Assembly: GCF_000187465.1 (NCBI RefSeq)
Contig: NZ_GL732439.1
Span: 541,060 to 605,059 of the forward strand
Length of the DNA: 64,000 bases
Reading direction: 5' to 3'
DNA from: Streptococcus infantis ATCC 700779
Lineage (GTDB): Bacteria > Bacillota > Bacilli > Lactobacillales > Streptococcaceae
The notes under the pieces were generated by a model. It saw only the letters and a list, made by a program, of their open reading frames with translations. It was not told where the DNA came from and searched no databases. Made by a program: the position numbers and the translations under genes. Each line of letters begins with the position of its first letter. Position 1 is the first letter of the stretch. This document shows positions 46,511-57,165 of this stretch, in pieces.

Positions 46511-47393
46511 AATTGAAACGGGTGGGATACGCCTAGATAAGGCTTTGTCAGATTTGACAGAATTGTCTCGTAGTCTCGCCAATGAACAAATCAAGTCTGG
46601 TCAAGTCTTGGTCAACGGCCATGTTAAGAAAGCCAAGTATACGGTCCAAGAGGGGGATGTCATCACCTATCAAATTCCCGAACCAGAGGTTTTGGAGTAT
46701 GTAGCTGAAGATATTCCTTTAGAAATCATTTACCAAGATGAGGATGTAGCAGTAGTCAACAAACCTCAAGGTATGGTTGTTCATCCAAGTGCTGGTCATA
46801 CCAGTGGTACCTTAGTAAACGCCCTTATGTATCATATTAAAGACTTATCAGGTATCAATGGTGTGCTGCGTCCAGGGATTGTCCATCGTATCGATAAGGA
46901 CACATCTGGGCTTCTCATGATTGCTAAAAATGATGAAGCTCACATGGCACTGGCTCAAGAATTGAAAGACAAGAAATCTCTTCGAAAATATTGGGCCATT
47001 GTTCACGGTAATCTTCCCAATGATCGAGGTGTCATTGAGGCACCGATTGGTCGTAGCGAAAAAGACCGCAAGAAACAAGCTGTGACTGCTAAAGGAAAAC
47101 CGGCAGTGACACGTTTCCAAGTCTTGGAACGCTTTGGAGACTATACCTTACTGGAATTACAACTGGAAACAGGACGGACCCATCAAATCCGTGTGCACAT
47201 GGCTTATATCGGTCATCCTGTCGCTGGGGATGAGGTTTATGGTCCTCGTAAAACCTTGAAAGGACATGGGCAATTTCTCCATGCTAAGACGCTAGGTTTT
47301 ACCCATCCAAGAACTGGGGAAACGCTGGAATTTACTGCTGATATTCCAGAAATATTCAAGCAAACCTTGGAGAAACTTAGAAATGAACAATAA
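46500..47393 (+). CDS. rluD: 23S rRNA/tRNA pseudouridine synthase, RluD family
   Basis: 297 residues. N-terminal S4 domain ([31 protein letters not shown]) and the RluA-type catalytic motif [16 protein letters not shown] with its Asp. Likely modifies the helix 69 region of 23S rRNA. Translationally coupled to lspA. Confidence 0.94.
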   Translation: MEIKIETGGIRLDKALSDLTELSRSLANEQIKSGQVLVNGHVKKAKYTVQEGDVITYQIPEPEVLEYVAEDIPLEIIYQDEDVAVVNKPQGMVVHPSAGHTSGTLVNALMYHIKDLSGINGVLRPGIVHRIDKDTSGLLMIAKNDEAHMALAQELKDKKSLRKYWAIVHGNLPNDRGVIEAPIGRSEKDRKKQAVTAKGKPAVTRFQVLERFGDYTLLELQLETGRTHQIRVHMAYIGHPVAGDEVYGPRKTLKGHGQFLHAKTLGFTHPRTGETLEFTADIPEIFKQTLEKLRNEQ

Positions 47394-47420
47394 AAAAGGA
47401 CTCAATTGAGTCCTTTTTAT
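47393..47420. terminator. Bidirectional terminator between rluD and ffh
   Basis: Perfect palindrome AAAAAAGGACTCAATTGAGTCCTTTTTA. It abuts the rluD stop on one side and contains the ffh stop on the other, so serves both strands. Confidence 0.92.
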
Positions 47421-48982
47421 TTGCGTTTTTTCTTAGCTTTTTTCATTTTGTTGGCCATACGTTTCATGGATTGCTTCATGGCAAATTCACCGATTTTACC
47501 CTTGAGACCTCCACCAAGCATCTGGCTCATATCAGGCATTCCGGCTCCTCCAAGAGCAGACATATCCGGCATACCACCTTGTCCCATCATGCCTTCAAGG
47601 GCGGACATATCCATGCCACCAGGCATGTTTTTAGGAAGGTTGTTAGGGTTGATGCCCATTTGTTTCATCATCTTGTTCATGTCACCAGACATGACACCTT
47701 GCATGAGTTGTTTGGCTTGGTTAAAGTCTTTGATGAACTTGTTGACATCGATAAAGGTATTACCAGAACCAGCAGCGATACGACGACGACGGCTTGGAGT
47801 AAGCAAATCTGGATTTTCACGCTCTTCAGGAGTCATAGATGAGACGATGGCACGTTTGCGAGCAATCTGTTTTTCATCCACCTTCATATTTTGAAGGGCA
47901 GGATTGTTGGCCATACCAGGAATCATCTTGAGCAAATCTTCCATCGGCCCCATATTTTGCACCTGATCCAACTGATCGATGAAATCGTTGAAATCAAAGG
48001 TGTTTTCCCGCATCTTTTCAGCCATTTCAAGGGCTTTTTGCTCATCGTATTCTTGGGAAGCTTTCTCAATCAGAGTCAGCATATCCCCCATACCGAGAAT
48101 ACGGCTGGCCATACGGTCAGGGTGGAAGGTTTCAATGTCGGTAATCTTTTCACCAGTACCAGTGAACTTGATTGGTTTTCCTGTGATATGACGAACAGAA
48201 AGGGCCGCACCACCACGAGTATCCCCATCAATCTTGGTAAGGATGATACCGGTAACTTCTAATTGAGCGTTAAATTCTCTCGCAACGTTAGCAGCTTCTT
48301 GACCGATCATAGCATCGATGACAAGAAGAATTTCATTTGGTTGAGCTAGAGTTTTGACATCACGGAGCTCATTCATGAGAAGTTCATCGATTTGTAAACG
48401 ACCGGCTGTATCAATCAAGACATAGTCATTATGGTTGGCTTTAGCTTGCTCCAAACCTTGGCGAACAATCTCCACTGCAGGAACTTCAGTTCCAAGAGCA
48501 AAGACAGGAACATCAATTTGTTGTCCTAGTGTTTTAAGCTGGTCAATAGCTGCAGGACGATAGATGTCGGCCGCAATCATCAGAGGACGAGCATCCTCTT
48601 CCTTTTTAAGTTTGTTAGCAAGTTTTCCAGCGAAGGTTGTTTTACCAGCACCCTGTAAACCAACCATCATGATGATTGTAGGAATCTTAGGAGACTTGAT
48701 AATCTCAGCTGTATCAGAACCAAGAACTTCCGTCAACTCTTCATTGACAATCTTGATGATTTGTTGAGCTGGATTGAGGGTATCAATGACTTCATGCCCG
48801 ACCGCGCGTTCACGAATTTTCTTTATAAAGTCCTTAACCACTGGCAAAGCAACGTCGGCTTCTAAAAGAGCCAGACGAATTTCCTTGGTTGCTTCTTGGA
48901 TATCACTCTCAGTGATTTTTCCTTTTTTACGTAGATTCTTAAAGACGTTCTGCAAACGTTCTGTTAAATTTTCAAATGCCAT
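47417..48982 (-). CDS. ffh: Signal recognition particle protein Ffh (SRP54)
   Basis: 521 residues. NG GTPase domain with GLQGAGKTTFAGKLA, DTAGRLQ and TKIDGDTRGG, then a methionine-rich M domain. The C-terminal tail is long and rich in Gly-Met-Pro and ends in a Lys/Arg stretch, typical of streptococci. Targets nascent membrane proteins together with FtsY, encoded at 57987-59345. Confidence 0.97.
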   Translation of the reverse strand: MAFENLTERLQNVFKNLRKKGKITESDIQEATKEIRLALLEADVALPVVKDFIKKIRERAVGHEVIDTLNPAQQIIKIVNEELTEVLGSDTAEIIKSPKIPTIIMMVGLQGAGKTTFAGKLANKLKKEEDARPLMIAADIYRPAAIDQLKTLGQQIDVPVFALGTEVPAVEIVRQGLEQAKANHNDYVLIDTAGRLQIDELLMNELRDVKTLAQPNEILLVIDAMIGQEAANVAREFNAQLEVTGIILTKIDGDTRGGAALSVRHITGKPIKFTGTGEKITDIETFHPDRMASRILGMGDMLTLIEKASQEYDEQKALEMAEKMRENTFDFNDFIDQLDQVQNMGPMEDLLKMIPGMANNPALQNMKVDEKQIARKRAIVSSMTPEERENPDLLTPSRRRRIAAGSGNTFIDVNKFIKDFNQAKQLMQGVMSGDMNKMMKQMGINPNNLPKNMPGGMDMSALEGMMGQGGMPDMSALGGAGMPDMSQMLGGGLKGKIGEFAMKQSMKRMANKMKKAKKKRK

Positions 48983-49000
48983 TATTTTTCTCCTATTTAT

Positions 49001-49216
49001 TCAATTCAGTGGAAATCGTCCGAAATTTTGCAAACACTCTAGTTCTTCGGGAGTGACCTCTTTCATGATTTCATTTGGATATCCCCAACAGCTAAATCCT
49101 TCTTTAAGGGCTTGGGGGATAGAATCAGGTGAGAGAATTTGTAGTATTGTAGGGAAGGGGGGCTCTGCAGCTAATAGTTTACAAGGTATTCCTTTATAGA
49201 CAACAAGATTATCCAT
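49001..49216 (-). CDS. Small hypothetical protein between ylxM and ffh
   Basis: 71 residues (MDNLVVYKGIPCKLLAAEPP; ending LECLQNFGRFPLN). No domain recognised. It has a proper ribosome-binding site (AGGGAG, 5 nt before the ATG) and sits in the tight ylxM-ffh interval in the same direction, so translation is likely. Two cysteines (one in IPCKLL and one in ELECLQ) plus a third in FSCWGY are visible. Confidence 0.65.
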   Translation of the reverse strand: MDNLVVYKGIPCKLLAAEPPFPTILQILSPDSIPQALKEGFSCWGYPNEIMKEVTPEELECLQNFGRFPLN

Positions 49217-49218
49217 GA

Positions 49219-49551
49219 TTACTCCCTATTATCAATACTGGTCAAAATCTCAACTTGCTCTTGGAGAAAAGCATCTTTTGGATAGCGCTCAATGATCTGA
49301 TCAAAAATCTGACTGCGAACAATGTAGTCAGAGTACATATGGAGCTTCATCTCATAGTCTTCCAGAATCTTTTCCGTTCGTTTGATATTATCATAAACAG
49401 CCTGACGACTGACACCGAACTCTTCTGCAATTTCAGCTAAACTATAGTCGTCTGCATAGTAGAGCTCGATATAGTTCATCTGCTTATCAGTCAAAAGGGC
49501 TGCATAAAATTCAAACAGAGCATTCATTCGATTGGTTTTTTCAATTTCCAT
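49219..49551 (-). CDS. ylxM: YlxM family HTH protein (putative SRP component)
   Basis: 110 residues. Sigma-70 region 4-like helix-turn-helix ([29 protein letters not shown]). Always next to ffh in Firmicutes and proposed to modulate SRP. The -10 element ends only seven bases before the ATG, so the mRNA appears leaderless (see findings). Confidence 0.93.
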   Translation of the reverse strand: MEIEKTNRMNALFEFYAALLTDKQMNYIELYYADDYSLAEIAEEFGVSRQAVYDNIKRTEKILEDYEMKLHMYSDYIVRSQIFDQIIERYPKDAFLQEQVEILTSIDNRE

Positions 49552-49558
49552 AAGATTT

Positions 49559-49567
49559 ATTATACCA
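49559..49567 (-). promoter_or_regulatory. Extended -10 promoter of ylxM-ffh (leaderless)
   Basis: Minus-strand TGGTATAAT with TATAAT at 49559-49564, seven bases before the ylxM ATG at 49549-49551. Confidence 0.65.
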
Positions 49568-49661
49568 AAAAATAGCTTGAACTGCTAGTAATGGATTGAT
49601 TTTAAACACAAGTCAGAAAAAGGACTTTTAACGGTTATTTTCTGACTATGATTCTATTTTT

Positions 49662-49670
49662 TGGTATAAT
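49662..49670 (+). promoter_or_regulatory. Extended -10 of rnc-smc
   Basis: TTGGTATAATGG, about 35 nt before rnc, followed by a normal ribosome-binding site AAAGAGG. Confidence 0.65.
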
Positions 49671-49704
49671 GGAGTGTATTATAATGTTTTAGAAAGAGGT
49701 TCTT

Positions 49705-50403
49705 ATGAAAGAATTAGAAACCGTGTTAGAGCAACGTTTTGGGCTTGTTTTTTCAGATAAACAATTACTTGAAACAGCTTTTACTCACACTAGTTATGCC
49801 AATGAGCACCGCCTCTTAAAAATTTCACACAATGAACGCTTGGAATTTTTAGGAGACGCTGTTCTGCAATTATTGATTTCAGAATATCTGTACAAAAAAT
49901 ATCCTAAAAAACCAGAAGGTGACCTGTCTAAACTCCGTGCCATGATTGTACGTGAAGAGAGTTTAGCTGGTTTTGCTCGCGACTGCCAGTTTGACCAGTT
50001 TATCAAGCTAGGTAAGGGAGAGGAAAAATCTGGAGGCCGTAATCGAGATACCATCTTGGGAGATGCTTTCGAAGCCTTTTTGGGTGCCCTGCTTTTAGAT
50101 AAGGATCTACTTACGGTAAAAGAGTTTATCTACCAGGTCATGATACCTAAGGTTGAGGCCGGTGACTTTGAGATGATTAAAGACTACAAGACTCATCTCC
50201 AAGAATTACTCCAAGTCAATGGTGATGTCGATATTCGTTATCAGGTCATTTCAGAGATCGGACCTGCCCATGATAAGATGTTTGAGGTTGAAGTCCTTGT
50301 CGAGGGGCAAAGTTTAGGTAGGGGTCAAGGACGATCTAAAAAATTGGCCGAACAAGAAGCCGCTAAAAATGCAGTTGAGGAAGGACTGGATTCATGTATT
50401 TAA
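49705..50403 (+). CDS. rnc: Ribonuclease III
   Basis: 232 residues. Catalytic signature [16 protein letters not shown], second acidic cluster [19 protein letters not shown], and a C-terminal double-stranded RNA-binding domain ([11 protein letters not shown] ... [19 protein letters not shown]). Processes rRNA and double-stranded RNA. Overlaps smc by 10 nt. Confidence 0.97.
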   Translation: MKELETVLEQRFGLVFSDKQLLETAFTHTSYANEHRLLKISHNERLEFLGDAVLQLLISEYLYKKYPKKPEGDLSKLRAMIVREESLAGFARDCQFDQFIKLGKGEEKSGGRNRDTILGDAFEAFLGALLLDKDLLTVKEFIYQVMIPKVEAGDFEMIKDYKTHLQELLQVNGDVDIRYQVISEIGPAHDKMFEVEVLVEGQSLGRGQGRSKKLAEQEAAKNAVEEGLDSCI

Positions 50404-53400
50404 AAGAAATTGAGATTCAGGGATTTAAGTCCTTCGCTGATAAGACCAAGGTTGTTTTTGACCAAGGAGTAACAGCAGTTGTAGGACCCAATGGTTCTGG
50501 AAAATCTAACATCACAGAAAGTTTACGCTGGGCTCTTGGGGAATCCAGTGTCAAAAGTCTTCGTGGTGGGAAGATGCCTGATGTTATCTTTGCAGGGACA
50601 GAAAGTAGAAAACCATTAAACTATGCTTCTGTAGTTGTTACTCTAGATAATCAGGACGGTTTCATCAAGGATGCAGGACAGGAAATCAAGGTGGAGCGTC
50701 ATATCTATCGTACTGGGGATAGTGAATACAAGATTGATGGGAAAAAAGTCCGTCTTCGTGATATTCATGATCTTTTCTTAGATACCGGACTTGGACGTGA
50801 TTCCTTCTCCATTATTTCCCAAGGGAAGGTCGAAGAAATCTTTAACTCTAAACCTGAGGAACGCCGTGCTATCTTTGAAGAAGCGGCGGGGGTCTTGAAA
50901 TATAAAACTCGTCGTAAAGAGACGGAAAGCAAACTTCAACAAACTCAAGACAATTTAGACCGCTTGGAAGATATCATCTATGAGTTGGATAATCAAATCA
51001 AACCATTGGAAAAGCAAGCAGCAACTGCACGCAAATTTATAGAACTAGACGGTCAACGTAAAGCTATCTACTTGGATGTTTTGGTTGCACAAATTCAAGC
51101 CAATAAGGCTGAATTGGATCTAACAGAAGAAGAATTAAACCAAGTCCAAGAACTGTTGACTAACTATTATCAGAAGCGTCAAGAGTTAGAAGAAGAAAAT
51201 CAAAGTCTCAAAAAGAAACGTCATGATTTGCAAGCTGAAATGTCAAAAGATCAGTCAACATTAATGGATTTGACTGCTTTAATCAGTGAATTAGAGCGTA
51301 AGTTAGCCTTGTCTAAACTGGAGACAGAGCAGGTTGCTCTCAATCAACAAGAGGCTCAAGCTCGTTTAGCTAGTTTGGATGAAAAGAGAAATGCTCTTAT
51401 TCAAGAGAAGGAAGAAAAAGAAGCAAATCTCAGTCAGTTAGAAGAAAATCTAGCAGTCAATACCAAGGAGCTCAATCGTTTAGAAGCTGAGTTAGAAGCA
51501 TTTTCTGATGATCCTGATCAGATGATTGAGCAACTGCGTGAGCGCTTTGTTGCTTTCTTGCAGGAAGAAGCGGATGTCTCTAACCAGTTGACACGGATTG
51601 AGAATGACCTTGAAAATAGTCGCCAACAGACTCAAAAGCAAGAAGAACAATTGGAGTCCTTGAAGGAACAATTAGCTTCTGCTAAGTCTAAGGCTAGTGA
51701 GCAAGAGACTGAACTAAAATCAGCAAAAGAAAAAGTACAGACCTTACTTGCTGACTATCAGACGCATGCTAAACAGGAAGAAGAACAAAAGCAAGCTTAT
51801 CAAAGTCAGCAAAGTCAACTTTTTGACCGTTTGGATAGTCTGAAAAACAAGCAGGCCAAGGCGCAAAGTCTGGAAAACATTCTTAAAAACCATAGTAATT
51901 TCTATGCGGGTGTTAAGAGTGTTCTACAAGAAAAAAATCGCCTGGGCGGTATTGTCGGAGCGGTCAGTGAACATTTAACTTTTGATGTTCGTTATCAAAC
52001 AGCCCTTGAAATTGCCCTCGGAGCAAGTAGCCAACATATCATCGTTGAAGACGAACAGGCTGCGACTAAGGCTATCGACTTCCTTAAACGAAACCGAGCT
52101 GGTCGTGCGACCTTCCTACCTTTGACAACCATCAAAGCTCGTAGCATTTCTGGTCAGAACCAAGATGTGATTGCCTCAAGTCCAGGTTTTCTTGGAATGG
52201 CAGATGAATTGGTTACTTTTGATGCAAAGCATGAAGCTATTTTTAAAAACCTGCTTGCTACAACAGCAATCTTTGATACGGTAGAGCATGCGCGTGATGC
52301 AGCTCGTAAGGTACGTTATCAGGTTCGAATGGTAACGCTAGATGGTACAGAATTGCGAACAGGTGGTTCTTATGCTGGTGGTGCAAATCGTCAAAATAAC
52401 AGTATTTTCATTAAGCCTGAATTGGAGCAGTTGCAAAAAGAGATTGCTCAAGAGGAAAAGATTCTTCGTCAAGAGGAAGAAAATCTGAAATCACTTCAAG
52501 AAGGCTTGACAGCCCTCGCTCAAACTTTGGAGGTTATTAAGTCTCAAGGAGAGCAAGCTCGAATAGAGGAGCAAGGCTTATATCTGGCTTATCAACAAAC
52601 TTGCCAGCAAGTCGAAGAACTCGAAACACTTTTAGAACTTCAGGAAAAAGAATTAAACAACCTCAGAGGTGGAGATTGGCAAGCTGAAAAAGAAAAATGC
52701 CAAGAACGTCTTTCAATCATCGCAACTGAAAAGCAAAAGCTTGAATCAGAAATTGAAGAAATCAAGTCCAATAAAAATGCTATTCAAGAACGTTATCAAA
52801 ACTTGCAGGAAAAACTTTCTCAAGAGCGGCTTCGCAAGACAGAAATGATAGGGCGAAAGCGTTATGAAGTTGCGGATATTGAACGGATTAACAAAGAGCT
52901 TGAATACCTTGATATGGAGCAAGATGAAATCGAACGGCTTCTCCAAGAAAAGGTTGACAATCTTGAAAAGGTTGATACAGAACTTTTGACCAAGCAGGAA
53001 GCAGAAGCCAAGAGTCAGAAGGAAGAAATTCAACAAGGGCTTATTCGTAAGCAGTTTGAGCTGGATGATATTGAAGGTCAATTGGATGATATTGCTAGTC
53101 ATTTAGAACAAGCTCGTCAGCATAATGAAGAATGGATTCGTAAGCAAACACGAGCGGAAGCGACCAAAGAGAAGATTACGGACCGCCTTCGCTATCTTCA
53201 AGGTCAACTGACTGAAGAATACCAGATTAGTTATACGGAAGCTTTAGAACAAGCCAATCCATTAGAAGATTTGGCTGTCGCTGAACAAGATGTCAAGGAT
53301 CTGGAAAAATCTATCCGTTCACTTGGTCCAGTCAATCTGGATGCCATTGAGCAGTTTGACGAAGTTCACGAACGCTTGGAATTCTTGAATAGTCAACGTG

Positions 53401-53933
53401 ATGACATTCTTTCTGCCAAAAATCTTCTTCTTGAAACCATTACAGAGATGAACGATGAAGTGAAGGAACGATTTAAATCAACCTTTGAAGCTATTCGTGA
53501 ATCCTTCAAAGTGACCTTCAAGCAGATGTTTGGTGGTGGTCAAGCGGACCTAATCCTGACCGAGGGAGATTTATTGACAGCAGGTGTTGAAATCTCTGTT
53601 CAACCGCCAGGTAAGAAAATCCAATCCCTCAACCTCATGAGTGGTGGAGAGAAGGCCTTGTCAGCTCTTGCTTTGCTTTTCTCAATCATTCGTGTCAAGA
53701 CCATTCCATTTGTTATTTTGGATGAAGTAGAGGCTGCACTCGATGAAGCTAACGTTAAACGCTTTGGGGATTATCTTAACCGATTTGACAAGGATAGTCA
53801 GTTTATCGTTGTTACCCACCGTAAGGGAACCATGGCTGCTGCAGACTCTATTTATGGAGTAACTATGCAAGAATCTGGTGTTTCTAAGATTGTCTCTGTT
53901 AAACTAAAAGATTTAGAAAATATGGATGCTTAG
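50394..53933 (+). CDS. smc: Chromosome segregation ATPase Smc
   Basis: 1179 residues, full length. Walker [11 protein letters not shown] near residues 31-40, long coiled coil, hinge around residues 510-680 ([14 protein letters not shown] ... [13 protein letters not shown]), second coiled coil, then signature [18 protein letters not shown] and Walker [18 protein letters not shown]. Condensin core for chromosome compaction. Coupled to rnc, as in related species. Confidence 0.97.
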   Translation: MYLKEIEIQGFKSFADKTKVVFDQGVTAVVGPNGSGKSNITESLRWALGESSVKSLRGGKMPDVIFAGTESRKPLNYASVVVTLDNQDGFIKDAGQEIKVERHIYRTGDSEYKIDGKKVRLRDIHDLFLDTGLGRDSFSIISQGKVEEIFNSKPEERRAIFEEAAGVLKYKTRRKETESKLQQTQDNLDRLEDIIYELDNQIKPLEKQAATARKFIELDGQRKAIYLDVLVAQIQANKAELDLTEEELNQVQELLTNYYQKRQELEEENQSLKKKRHDLQAEMSKDQSTLMDLTALISELERKLALSKLETEQVALNQQEAQARLASLDEKRNALIQEKEEKEANLSQLEENLAVNTKELNRLEAELEAFSDDPDQMIEQLRERFVAFLQEEADVSNQLTRIENDLENSRQQTQKQEEQLESLKEQLASAKSKASEQETELKSAKEKVQTLLADYQTHAKQEEEQKQAYQSQQSQLFDRLDSLKNKQAKAQSLENILKNHSNFYAGVKSVLQEKNRLGGIVGAVSEHLTFDVRYQTALEIALGASSQHIIVEDEQAATKAIDFLKRNRAGRATFLPLTTIKARSISGQNQDVIASSPGFLGMADELVTFDAKHEAIFKNLLATTAIFDTVEHARDAARKVRYQVRMVTLDGTELRTGGSYAGGANRQNNSIFIKPELEQLQKEIAQEEKILRQEEENLKSLQEGLTALAQTLEVIKSQGEQARIEEQGLYLAYQQTCQQVEELETLLELQEKELNNLRGGDWQAEKEKCQERLSIIATEKQKLESEIEEIKSNKNAIQERYQNLQEKLSQERLRKTEMIGRKRYEVADIERINKELEYLDMEQDEIERLLQEKVDNLEKVDTELLTKQEAEAKSQKEEIQQGLIRKQFELDDIEGQLDDIASHLEQARQHNEEWIRKQTRAEATKEKITDRLRYLQGQLTEEYQISYTEALEQANPLEDLAVAEQDVKDLEKSIRSLGPVNLDAIEQFDEVHERLEFLNSQRDDILSAKNLLLETITEMNDEVKERFKSTFEAIRESFKVTFKQMFGGGQADLILTEGDLLTAGVEISVQPPGKKIQSLNLMSGGEKALSALALLFSIIRVKTIPFVILDEVEAALDEANVKRFGDYLNRFDKDSQFIVVTHRKGTMAAADSIYGVTMQESGVSKIVSVKLKDLENMDA

Positions 53934-54022
53934 TTTGTTTTCAATATAACATTTCAAACTAGAGCATGTAGAATGACCTTCAAGAAGTCAGAAAGGTTAC
54001 AAAAATAAATTGAGGAGCTTAC

Positions 54023-54682
54023 ATGGATTTTGACCTATTCCTAATGATTTGTAATTATATTGGGACTATAGCCTTTGCGGCGTCAGGAGCCATCAAAGGA
54101 TTTGGTAAACGTTTAGATATTTTTGGAATTAGTTTATTGGCAATTGTAACGGCAGTAGGTGGAGGTATTTTAAGAGATTCTATTATCAGTCGTTTTCCCT
54201 CCGCTCTCGCAGATCCTGGACCGATTTATGTCTCTATCCTTGTAGCTGTTATTATGTATGCCTTTGTGACATCAAAACAAGCCAATGCTAGTCAAGAAAA
54301 AAAATTCTATAAGTGGCTGAGAGAAGCTTATCTTATCTTTGATTCGATTGGTTTAATCATCTTTTCCTTGATTGGAGCTACAGCCTTAGCTGATAGTAAA
54401 TTGAACTTGATGTCTGCAGGGATTTTGGCCTGTTTAACAGGTGCTGGAGGAGGTATCATCCGAGATCTCTTGATTAATGAAGTTCCAAGTGTTCTAAAAG
54501 AGGACATCTATGCCCTTCTATCTTTTGTAATTGGCGTTATTTATTACTGGTTGGCCTTTGTCCTTCACTTTCCAAGAATCACTGCTTTTATCATTCTCTC
54601 AATTGTCGGTTTTGTGATTCGACTCTGTATTATTAAGTTTAAGCTCTCTTTGCCAAATATGGACAAAAAGACTTGGAATTGA
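54023..54682 (+). CDS. TRIC/YadS-family membrane channel protein
   Basis: 219 residues with seven transmembrane helices in two repeated halves. Each half carries the UPF0126 glycine motif (TAVGGGILRDSII and TGAGGGIIRDLLINEVP), as expected for prokaryotic TRIC-like cation channels. RBS TGAGGAG. A hairpin terminator follows. Confidence 0.9.
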   Translation: MDFDLFLMICNYIGTIAFAASGAIKGFGKRLDIFGISLLAIVTAVGGGILRDSIISRFPSALADPGPIYVSILVAVIMYAFVTSKQANASQEKKFYKWLREAYLIFDSIGLIIFSLIGATALADSKLNLMSAGILACLTGAGGGIIRDLLINEVPSVLKEDIYALLSFVIGVIYYWLAFVLHFPRITAFIILSIVGFVIRLCIIKFKLSLPNMDKKTWN

Positions 54683-54744
54683 TTGATGGTAGGAAAGTTC
54701 AATCACTCGATTGATAAATATTTTATAAATTACAAGTTTAATCA

Positions 54745-54785
54745 AGCGTCTAATCTTACATGGATTAGGCGCTATTTTATTTTTT
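54745..54785 (+). terminator. Terminator after the TRIC gene
   Basis: AGCGTCTAATC / GATTAGGCGCT arms with a 6-nt loop, then an AT-rich T-run. Confidence 0.8.
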
Positions 54786-54862
54786 GCAAATATGGGAAAT
54801 ATTTGATGAAATTAATATTTTTTGGTATTATATCTAAAATTTTAAATAAGATAGGAGCTACA

Positions 54863-55444
54863 ATGAGAAATTTAAAGAATTCAGTCGATTTTATTAAAGA
54901 AATAGAGAAATTAAAGGCAGTAACAAGATTTAATAGAACTCTTGATGGAAGGTTTGAAAATAGTGCTGAGCATTCTTGGCAAGGCGCCATAGCTGCAATG
55001 GTTCTTCAAGATTATTATCCTGAAAAATTGGATATGGAAAAAGTTATTCCTATGTTATTGATTCATGATTTAGGTGAGATTTATGCAGGAGATACTTGGG
55101 TTTTTGATGATGAAAAAAAGGTTCATTCTCATGATAGAGAGTTGGAATCTATAGAAAAAACAATGAGCCTCCTTCCAGAAGAGAAATATTTGAATATGAA
55201 AAATTTGTGGTTGGAATTTGAAAAAGGGCAGAGTGCTGAAGCAAGATATGCAAGAGTGATCGACGCCTTAGTACCACTGATAAATCACTTAGAAGTGTCA
55301 GAATTCAATTATAATCCTGATAATATTAGTGCAGACATGGTATTAGAAAAGAAAAAGTTCATAAAAAGTGAATCAGGAGAGTTATGGAAACTGACGGAAG
55401 ATTTGATTCAGGAAAGTGTGGAGAGGGGCTTATATTTTAAATAA
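54863..55444 (+). CDS. HD-domain phosphohydrolase (YfbR/HDDC2-like)
   Basis: 193 residues from the ATG at 54863 (MRNLKNSVDFIKEIEKLK), with RBS TAGGAG. The HD pattern is complete: H in NSAEHSWQ, HD in LLIHDLGE, and a distal Asp in RVIDALVPL. This resembles 5'-deoxynucleotidase-type HD proteins. A frame extending to 54683 would span the TRIC terminator and is rejected. More AT-rich than its neighbours. Confidence 0.88.
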   Translation: MRNLKNSVDFIKEIEKLKAVTRFNRTLDGRFENSAEHSWQGAIAAMVLQDYYPEKLDMEKVIPMLLIHDLGEIYAGDTWVFDDEKKVHSHDRELESIEKTMSLLPEEKYLNMKNLWLEFEKGQSAEARYARVIDALVPLINHLEVSEFNYNPDNISADMVLEKKKFIKSESGELWKLTEDLIQESVERGLYFK

Positions 55445-55462
55445 CGACTGACTAATATAGAG

Positions 55463-55496
55463 AAAGCCTTGGAATAAGCTGTTTCCAAGGCTTTTT
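55463..55496 (+). terminator. Terminator after the HD-domain gene
   Basis: AAAGCCTTGGAA / TTCCAAGGCTTT stem with a 7-nt loop and T-tail. Confidence 0.9.
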
Positions 55497-55574
55497 AGCT
55501 ATCTATAGATATAAGGAAAAGTTGTCAGAGTAGATGATTTTTATTAGATACCCTTGATTATACCGTAGAGAATA

Positions 55575-56042
55575 TTAGTCAAATAAAATTGTTTTGTTTT
55601 CACTAATGCATTTCTTATTATCATCCCAATAGTTAATACTTTCAAAGCTTCCTTTTCTTAAATAAAGCGGTAGCCTTTTTCTGATTTCATCTTGCATTGG
55701 TATTTTATCGATTTCTTTTAGATTCCACCATTTTGGCTCACCTTCGTCGGATGTGCTTAGTTCACCAGTAAACTGAGTACATAAAAAGTCATAGAAGACA
55801 AATCTCTCATTACCAATTGAATTAGTAAAGCCTGAAATTCCCTTTAATTCAAGATTTAATGCAGTGAGTCCAGTCTCTTCCTTAAGTTCCCGTAATGCAG
55901 CTTCAAAAAAACTTTCAGGGAATTCTACTTTTCCCCCTGGTGGAATCCAGCCAGAAAAATTATCGTGCTGTCTATTAAGTAATAAAATTTCCTGATTTTT
56001 CAAAACGCAAATATTAACCCAGTTTTTGATTTTTTCAGTCAT
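55575..56042 (-). CDS. Nudix hydrolase (8-oxo-dGTP diphosphatase-like)
   Basis: 155 residues from the ATG at 56040-56042, which has RBS TTGGAGG at the right distance; the ten-residue upstream extension is therefore disfavoured. Nudix box GGKVEFPESFFEAALRELKEETGL is complete. Probably a nucleotide-pool cleaner; substrate unproven. AT-rich, like the HD gene beside it, with which it converges. Confidence 0.9.
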   Translation of the reverse strand: MTEKIKNWVNICVLKNQEILLLNRQHDNFSGWIPPGGKVEFPESFFEAALRELKEETGLTALNLELKGISGFTNSIGNERFVFYDFLCTQFTGELSTSDEGEPKWWNLKEIDKIPMQDEIRKRLPLYLRKGSFESINYWDDNKKCISENKTILFD

Positions 56043-56373
56043 ATTATCAGCCTCCAACAAGTATTTTTTCATATGTTAGACTATATGTCAAGAACTATAT
56101 GCTATTTTGATTGTGACAAATGTGTATCAGCCAAAGATTGATAATTTTTACGCAATAGCTGATTAATTATCAGAATAGAATTTAATCAAGACCTTTGGTA
56201 AACAAGTGTTGAGAGGTTGTATATAAAAGAAGGCAAGCAAATCAGCCTGGTCTTCAAAATTGGCTCTACGGATAGATTTATAGAATACAAGGACGTGTCA
56301 ATCCTGCAGGTCTTTTTTACTTTTTCTATGGTATAATAGAAGATAGATTTACAACTGGAGAATAGAAGTATTT
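56043..56373. other. Intergenic region of about 330 nt between the Nudix gene and the HAD genes
   Basis: It holds a minus-strand TTGACA (56086-56091) upstream of the Nudix gene and an extended -10 TGGTATAAT (TATAAT at 56332-56337) for the plus-strand HAD-ftsY operon. A weak GGAC...GTC plus T6 hairpin lies at about 56291-56317. No coding frame or known RNA was seen. Confidence 0.6.
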
Positions 56374-57165
56374 ATGATTAAACTAGTCGCAACTGATATG
56401 GACGGGACTTTTCTGGATGAAGCTGGCCAATTTGATATGGAGCGGTTAAAAAAGCTTCTCCATTCTTATAAAGAAAAAGGAATTTACTTTGCTGTAGCTT
56501 CTGGCCGTGGTCTTTTGTCGCTTGAAAAGCATTTTGCGGATGTCAAAGATGAAATTATTTTTATCGCCGAAAATGGGAGTCTGGTTCGTTTTCATGGACA
56601 AGACCTCTATGAAGCGACCATGCCTAGAGATTTTTACCTATCAACTTTTGAAAAGCTAAAGACTTCACCTTATTTCGATGAGAGGAAGATGCTCTTGACT
56701 GGTAAGAAAGCTTGCTATGTTTTAGATACTGTAGATGAAACCTATCTCATGTTTAGTCATCATTACAATGAAAATATTCAAAAAGTATCCAAACTTGAAG
56801 ATATCACTGATGAGATCTTCAAATTCACGACGAACTTTACAGAAGAGACAGTAGAAGCTGGCGAAGCTTGGGTCAATGAACATGTTCCTGGTGTTAAGGC
56901 AATGACGACAGGTTTTGAATCTATCGACATTGTTCTTGATTATGTGGACAAGGGAGTTGCGATTGTCGAATTAGCTAAGAAGTTAAATCTGGATATGGAT
57001 CAAGTGATGGCTTTTGGAGATAACCTCAATGACCTTCATATGATGCAGGTTGTAGGACATCCAGTCGCACCTGAAAATGCCCGTCCAGAGATTTTAGAAC
57101 TTGCTGAAACGGTTATCGGTCACCACAAAGACCAATCAGTTATAGCTTATATGGAGGGGGTATAA
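56374..57165 (+). CDS. Cof-type HAD phosphatase
   Basis: 263 residues. HAD motif I ATDMDGTFLDE, motif II AVASGRG, late motif MAFGDNLNDLHMM with the Cof-type insert cap. Sugar- or cofactor-phosphate phosphatase. Overlaps the next HAD gene by one base (TAATG) and is in operon with ftsY. Confidence 0.94.
   Translation: MIKLVATDMDGTFLDEAGQFDMERLKKLLHSYKEKGIYFAVASGRGLLSLEKHFADVKDEIIFIAENGSLVRFHGQDLYEATMPRDFYLSTFEKLKTSPYFDERKMLLTGKKACYVLDTVDETYLMFSHHYNENIQKVSKLEDITDEIFKFTTNFTEETVEAGEAWVNEHVPGVKAMTTGFESIDIVLDYVDKGVAIVELAKKLNLDMDQVMAFGDNLNDLHMMQVVGHPVAPENARPEILELAETVIGHHKDQSVIAYMEGV

Noticed and set aside
47406..48262. Open frames of 123-162 codons on the plus strand opposite ffh
   Set aside because: Antisense to the M and G domains of Ffh; composition reflects the Gly/Met-rich reverse complement.
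54683..54862. N-terminal extension of the HD-domain protein
   Set aside because: It would span the TRIC terminator hairpin and is followed by a clear ribosome-binding site and family-type N-terminus at 54863.
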